This document shows, one piece after another, positions 63,820 to 64,000 of a stretch of 64,000 nucleotides of DNA (its first letter is position 1; every line of letters begins with the position of its first letter). Position numbers and translations under genes: made by a program. The notes beneath the pieces are model-generated. The model worked only from the letters and a program-made list of their open reading frames with translations. It was not told the origin of the DNA and searched no databases. This DNA comes from Sulfuriferula thiophila. GTDB taxonomy: Bacteria > Pseudomonadota > Gammaproteobacteria > Burkholderiales > Sulfuriferulaceae. The stretch covers positions 62,001 through 126,000 of the forward strand of contig NZ_BHGL01000001.1 in assembly GCF_003864975.1 (NCBI RefSeq). Direction: 5' to 3'.

Positions 63820-64000
63820 TTATTTCAATATCCTGCGTCGTGTCAGTCCAACTGCCAGCCAGTAGCTGACGCCGGCCCAGGCCAGCATGGCGGCCACGTG
63901 AGCCATGATTGCGGTGGGGGCATGGCCGAGTATCAGTGGCCGCACCAGATCTATGGCGTGGGATAGCGGCAGCACGGCCGCTACATTCTGCAGAATTTCG
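63820..64000 (-). CDS. ABC-2 type transporter permease, C-terminal end only
   Basis: The last 59 or so residues of a membrane protein that enters from the window edge. The readable end LPLSHAIDLVRPLILGHAPT, a membrane helix (MLAWAGVSYWLAVGL) and the basic tail TRRRILK match the C terminus of NodJ-like ABC-2 permeases for polysaccharide or lipid export. The remainder and the ATPase partner lie outside the window. Confidence 0.75.
   Translation of the reverse strand, partial: EILQNVAAVLPLSHAIDLVRPLILGHAPTAIMAHVAAMLAWAGVSYWLAVGLTRRRILK

Overview
The window looks like a chromosomal segment of a betaproteobacterium. The F-type ATP synthase operon runs into glmU-glmS, and aroQ-accB-accC-prmA, zapA-6S RNA-fau and gltB-gltD are present, as in Nitrosomonadales-like genomes. 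A predicted outer-membrane cytochrome-porin with a c4-type cytochrome lipoprotein hints at a chemolithotrophic or metal/sulfur-oxidising relative (Gallionella/Sulfuricella-like). That placement is inference from gene content, not a phylogeny.

Layout. 1-6.8 kb: atpIBEFHAGDC, ending in a strong bidirectional terminator. 6.8-13.7 kb (minus strand): a DUF3426 zinc-ribbon protein, prmA, accC, accB, aroQ, a TlpA-like thioredoxin and dsbD with a duplicated N-terminal domain. 13.8-17.5 kb: fxsA, glmU, glmS. 17.8-25.6 kb: a defence-type island with type I restriction genes hsdR-hsdM-hsdS, a HEPN-motif protein and a Fic-domain protein. 25.8-27.7 kb (minus strand): a phosphatase-like lipoprotein, a frameshifted membrane protein gene and a conserved unknown. 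27.8-34.2 kb: a tandem glycine riboswitch, lipA, a DUF3800 gene and gcvT-gcvH-gcvPA-gcvPB, a glycine-cleavage locus that carries its own lipoyl synthase. 34.3-35.4 kb: remains of a GGDEF-EAL gene. 35.8-37.8 kb: the cytochrome-porin and cytochrome c4 pair. 38-42.3 kb: a putative metalloprotease, a DUF938 methyltransferase and a minus-strand operon of an integral membrane protein, a hydrolase-fold protein, a TlpA-like protein and a GNAT-like protein.

41.8-53.7 kb is a vitamin B12 region. cobT, cobS and cobC lie on the plus strand. btuB, a membrane protein, cobO, bluB, cbiB, cobD, cobQ and cobU lie on the minus strand behind a cobalamin riboswitch. Together they cover adenosylation, cobyric acid formation, aminopropanol attachment, lower-ligand (dimethylbenzimidazole) synthesis and nucleotide-loop assembly. 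No early corrin-ring genes are present. Two related membrane proteins of unknown function sit at the two ends of this region. A MazF-type toxin-antitoxin pair lies between its halves.

53.7-64 kb: two unknown genes, zapB-like and zapA, 6S RNA, fau, an AT-rich gap with three DnaA-box-like sites, hemE, gltD and gltB, and at the edge the end of an ABC-2 transporter permease gene.

The most interesting points are the HEPN and Fic genes beside the type I restriction operon, the paired orphan membrane proteins of the B12 region, the cytochrome-porin/c4 module, the glycine riboswitch placed in front of lipA, and three mutually complementary 8-mers behind the cobalamin aptamer.
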